A stretch of DNA of 64,000 bases from Wenzhouxiangella sp. 15190 (GTDB lineage: Bacteria; Pseudomonadota; Gammaproteobacteria; Xanthomonadales; Wenzhouxiangellaceae): NCBI RefSeq assembly GCF_003417465.1, contig NZ_QVMV01000028.1, positions 186,001-250,000 of the forward strand, read 5' to 3'. The notes below the pieces were generated by a model. That model was given only the letters and a program-made list of their open reading frames with translations. It searched no databases and was not told where the DNA came from. A program made the position numbers and the translations under genes. Shown here one piece after another: positions 62,020 to 64,000 of this stretch. The first letter of the stretch is position 1. Each line of letters opens with the position of its first letter.

Positions 62020-62301
62020 ATGAGCACCTGGCTGGCCATTGCGCTGATCCTGATCGGATGCAGCTTCTTCCTCGCGGGCACCGTCGGTCTGCTGCGCTTT
62101 CCCGACACCCACTCGCGCCTGCACGCACTGACCAAGGCCGACAACCTCGGGCTGGGGTTCATCTGCGCCGGCCTGGCTGTGCATGACGGCAGCCTGACCG
62201 GGACCATCCACCTGCTGTTCGTGTGGGCCCTGGCGATGATGGCCGCGACGGTGTCGGCCTTCCTGATTGCGCGCTGGGCCGACGAGGAGCCCGAGCATTG
62301 A
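62020..62301 (+). CDS. mrpG: Mrp-type antiporter subunit G, second cluster
   Basis: The 93-residue protein has GTVGLLRFPDTHSRLHALTKADNLGLGF, the F-P-D-x-x-x-R-x-H-A signature of MrpG. The C-terminus is shorter than in the first cluster's G. The stop overlaps the next TTG start (TTGA). Confidence 0.9.
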   Translation: MSTWLAIALILIGCSFFLAGTVGLLRFPDTHSRLHALTKADNLGLGFICAGLAVHDGSLTGTIHLLFVWALAMMAATVSAFLIARWADEEPEH

Positions 62302-63269
62302 GCCTGCTGTCACTGATCTTCGATGCCCTGCTGGGCCTGGGCCTGCTCTGGCTGGCCTGGCGTGCGGTGTCCTCACCGGGACTGTTTGCCAGCGTGGTTC
62401 TTTTCATGGTTTTTGGCTTCGTCATGGCGATCACATGGGCGCGGCTCGGCGCCCCGGATCTGGCACTGGCCGAGGCGGCCATCAGCGCCGGGCTGACCGG
62501 CGCGTTATTGCTCAGTGCCTGCAAGGCGGCATTGACCGACACCGGCAACGACAATGAGCTTCCCGACGAACCCTCCACGGTCCGCCGCCGCTGGCCGGCC
62601 GCGCTGATCTGTACCGGGCTCGGCGCCGTGCTGAGCATCGTCATGATCCAGGTCGCCGCCAACCGCGCCGCCGTGCCCCCCGCGCTGGCCGAAGCGGTTA
62701 CCACCCATCCGCTCGACAACCCCATTACCGTCATGCTGCTCGACTTGCGCGGCTACGACACGCTGCTCGAGGTGACCGTGCTGCTGACCGCGTTCCTGGG
62801 CGTGAGGATCCTGCTGGAGCAAACCGAACTGCCCCGGCTGCACGCACCGAGAGCGACCACGCCGCTGATGGTCGATCCCCTGCTTGCCATGGCCACACCG
62901 GTGCTGCTGATGACGGCCCTGTACCTGTTCTGGACGGGCATGGAAGCGCCGGGCGGCGCCTTCCAGGCCGGTGCCCTCCTGGGTGCACTGGGCGTCATGT
63001 ACACGCTGACCGGGCGTTTCGAACCGCTGGATCGAACGCCCGTGCTCCTGAGGCTCGGGCTGATCCTGGGCCCGGGCATGTTCGCGATCTTCGCCTGCCT
63101 GGCGCTCACCTGGAGCGAGTGGCCGCTGGCCTATCCCGCCGGGGCCACCGGCGCCGCGGCGGTGGCGATCGAATTCACCCTGATGATTTCGATCGCCGTG
63201 ACCCTGACACTCCTGTTTTCGGCCACGCCCGGACTGCATGCCCGACACATGGGGGTTCGGCATCCATGA
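62298..63269 (+). CDS. mrpB: Fused MbhD-MbhE-MrpB subunit, second cluster
   Basis: The 323-residue protein starts with TTG. Residues ~1-75 correspond to the separate MbhD-like gene of the first cluster (ARLGAPDLALAEAAISAGLT), residues ~140-180 to the MbhE block (NPITVMLLDLRGYDTLLEVT), and ~200-315 to MnhB (YLFWTGMEAPGGAFQAGALL). This merges what is two genes at 26539-27506. Confidence 0.87.
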   Translation: MSLLSLIFDALLGLGLLWLAWRAVSSPGLFASVVLFMVFGFVMAITWARLGAPDLALAEAAISAGLTGALLLSACKAALTDTGNDNELPDEPSTVRRRWPAALICTGLGAVLSIVMIQVAANRAAVPPALAEAVTTHPLDNPITVMLLDLRGYDTLLEVTVLLTAFLGVRILLEQTELPRLHAPRATTPLMVDPLLAMATPVLLMTALYLFWTGMEAPGGAFQAGALLGALGVMYTLTGRFEPLDRTPVLLRLGLILGPGMFAIFACLALTWSEWPLAYPAGATGAAAVAIEFTLMISIAVTLTLLFSATPGLHARHMGVRHP

Positions 63270-63598
63270 GCGGGATCCTTGCGTTTTCGCTCACAGCCGG
63301 CTTGCTGTTCGCCTTGGGCCTGTACGGCATGCTCACGCGCACCGGACTGATTCACCGCCTGCTCGGCGCCAACATCATGGCCGCGGCCGTCTTTCTGTTC
63401 CTGGTCGTGCTGTCCACGCGCGCCACCGAGGCAGGCGCCGACCCGGTTCCCGAGGTCATGGTACTGACCGGCATCGTCATCTCGATCAGCCTGACAGCGT
63501 TCGGGCTTGTCCTGATTCGCTATCTGCGCGCCATGACCGGTCAGGCGACGCTGCCGCGTTCAGGACGCGAAGGAGACGGCCATTCGGGCGATGACTGA
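63266..63598 (+). CDS. mrpC: Mrp-type subunit C (NuoK-like), second cluster
   Basis: The 110-residue, three-helix protein has LGLYGMLTRTGLIHRLLGAN and PVPEVMVLTGIVISISLTAF, the MrpC/NuoK core. It overlaps both neighbours, by four bases before and eight after. Its acidic and histidine-bearing end (GREGDGHSGDD) is not conserved in the first cluster. Confidence 0.9.
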   Translation: MSGILAFSLTAGLLFALGLYGMLTRTGLIHRLLGANIMAAAVFLFLVVLSTRATEAGADPVPEVMVLTGIVISISLTAFGLVLIRYLRAMTGQATLPRSGREGDGHSGDD

Positions 63599-64000
63599 GC
63601 CAACCCCCATGCTCATGGCCGCTGTCACGGCGTTGCTGTTCGGTCCCTTGCTGACCGGGCTTGTGGTCTATCTGTTGCCTTCGCGCAGGCTGCGGGATAT
63701 CGGGCCCGTCGTGCTGGCCATCGGGTTGCTGGGCCCGCTGTGGCATCTCGGCACGGAAGTGGTCGGCGCCGGACCGCTCGTCCTGGCGCTGGGCGGGCAT
63801 TTCGCCCCGCTGGGCATCGAGCTGCATGTCGACGGCCTGGCCCTGGCCATGCTCTGGCTGACCGGCATCGTGGCGCTCGCGGTCAACGTGTATGTATCGG
63901 CTTCGCTGCCGGTGGACGCGCACTTTCCGGCGACCGGCTTCCGGGCGCTGTGGCTGATTCTGTGGAGCGGACTCAATGCCCTGTTTATGGCTGCGGACCT
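63591..64000 (+). CDS. MrpD-like proton-conducting subunit, second cluster (cut by window end)
   Basis: The ATG at 63591 overlaps mrpC and opens 136 codons that run off the window. The part seen has several hydrophobic helices (MLMAAVTALLFGPLLTGLVV) and HVDGLALAMLWLTGIVALAV, the usual start of a NuoL/M/MrpD-family subunit. The catalytic middle is outside the window. Confidence 0.8.
   Translation, partial: MTEPTPMLMAAVTALLFGPLLTGLVVYLLPSRRLRDIGPVVLAIGLLGPLWHLGTEVVGAGPLVLALGGHFAPLGIELHVDGLALAMLWLTGIVALAVNVYVSASLPVDAHFPATGFRALWLILWSGLNALFMAAD

Noticed and set aside
1-64000. CRISPR arrays, tRNA or rRNA genes, insertion sequences
   Set aside because: No regularly spaced repeats, cloverleaf-like sequence, rRNA signature or transposase motif was seen.

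Overview
The window looks like the chromosome of a GC-rich gammaproteobacterium that respires with or without oxygen and probably lives under salt or alkaline stress. This rests on family content only: norCBQD, a DmsE/MtrB/OmcA-type outer-membrane cytochrome conduit, two Mrp-type cation/proton antiporter clusters, arginine deiminase and a CusBA metal-efflux operon. A halophilic Chromatiales-like or Wenzhouxiangella-like organism would fit, but that is a guess. No rRNA, tRNA, CRISPR array or transposase was recognised.

Layout. 1-368 is the N-terminal part of a MarC-family protein. 369-5089 is an AT-richer island: a secreted lipase gene broken by a one-base frameshift and a lipoprotein gene, lying between a decayed 3' copy of a D-2-hydroxyglutarate dehydrogenase (D2HGDH) gene and the intact gene. 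Inverted intergenic repeats sit at each end. 5090-8032 holds D2HGDH, divergent serA and a small acetyltransferase. 8092-12735 is norCBQD, preceded by a perfect FNR/DNR box. 12743-16148 (minus) holds a MoxR-type ATPase coupled to a GspE-type ATPase with an isoaspartate-methyltransferase-like N-terminus. 16324-25156 is a copper/silver-type cassette: CopL-like, TolC, CusB, CusA, cytochrome c, DUF411, PII-like and a CDF protein with an altered metal site. 25329-34774 is a ten-gene Mrp cluster behind an FNR-like promoter, with four antiporter-like membrane subunits. 35043-50779 is mixed housekeeping: a Met-rich periplasmic protein, phospholipase D-like, YhhN, SLC13 carrier, M13 peptidase, PLP decarboxylase, ion channel with DUF6394, UbiB-like kinase, SLT lipoprotein, DgcN, and a ferric-reductase-like/cytochrome b5 pair. 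50907-57966 (minus) is the extracellular-electron-transfer-type operon: NapC/CymA-like tetraheme, OmcA/MtrC-like decaheme, DmsE/MtrA-like decaheme, MtrB/PioB-like porin and a diheme cytochrome, with a perfect FNR box upstream. 58255-60432 (minus) is arcA followed by a MenA-like prenyltransferase. 60639-64000 is a channel-like gene and a second Mrp cluster cut by the window end.

How the parts may fit. The FNR-type boxes before norC, the cytochrome operon and the first Mrp cluster suggest one low-oxygen regulon that combines NO detoxification or denitrification, electron export across the outer membrane and ion homeostasis. A MenA-like enzyme could supply a low-potential quinone for the NapC/CymA-like dehydrogenase. 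The strongest candidates for something new are the methyltransferase-GspE fusion with its MoxR partner, the cytochrome conduit whose OmcA-like protein lacks a lipobox, the CDF protein lacking both transport-site aspartates, and the channel with a changed pore loop at the head of the second Mrp cluster.
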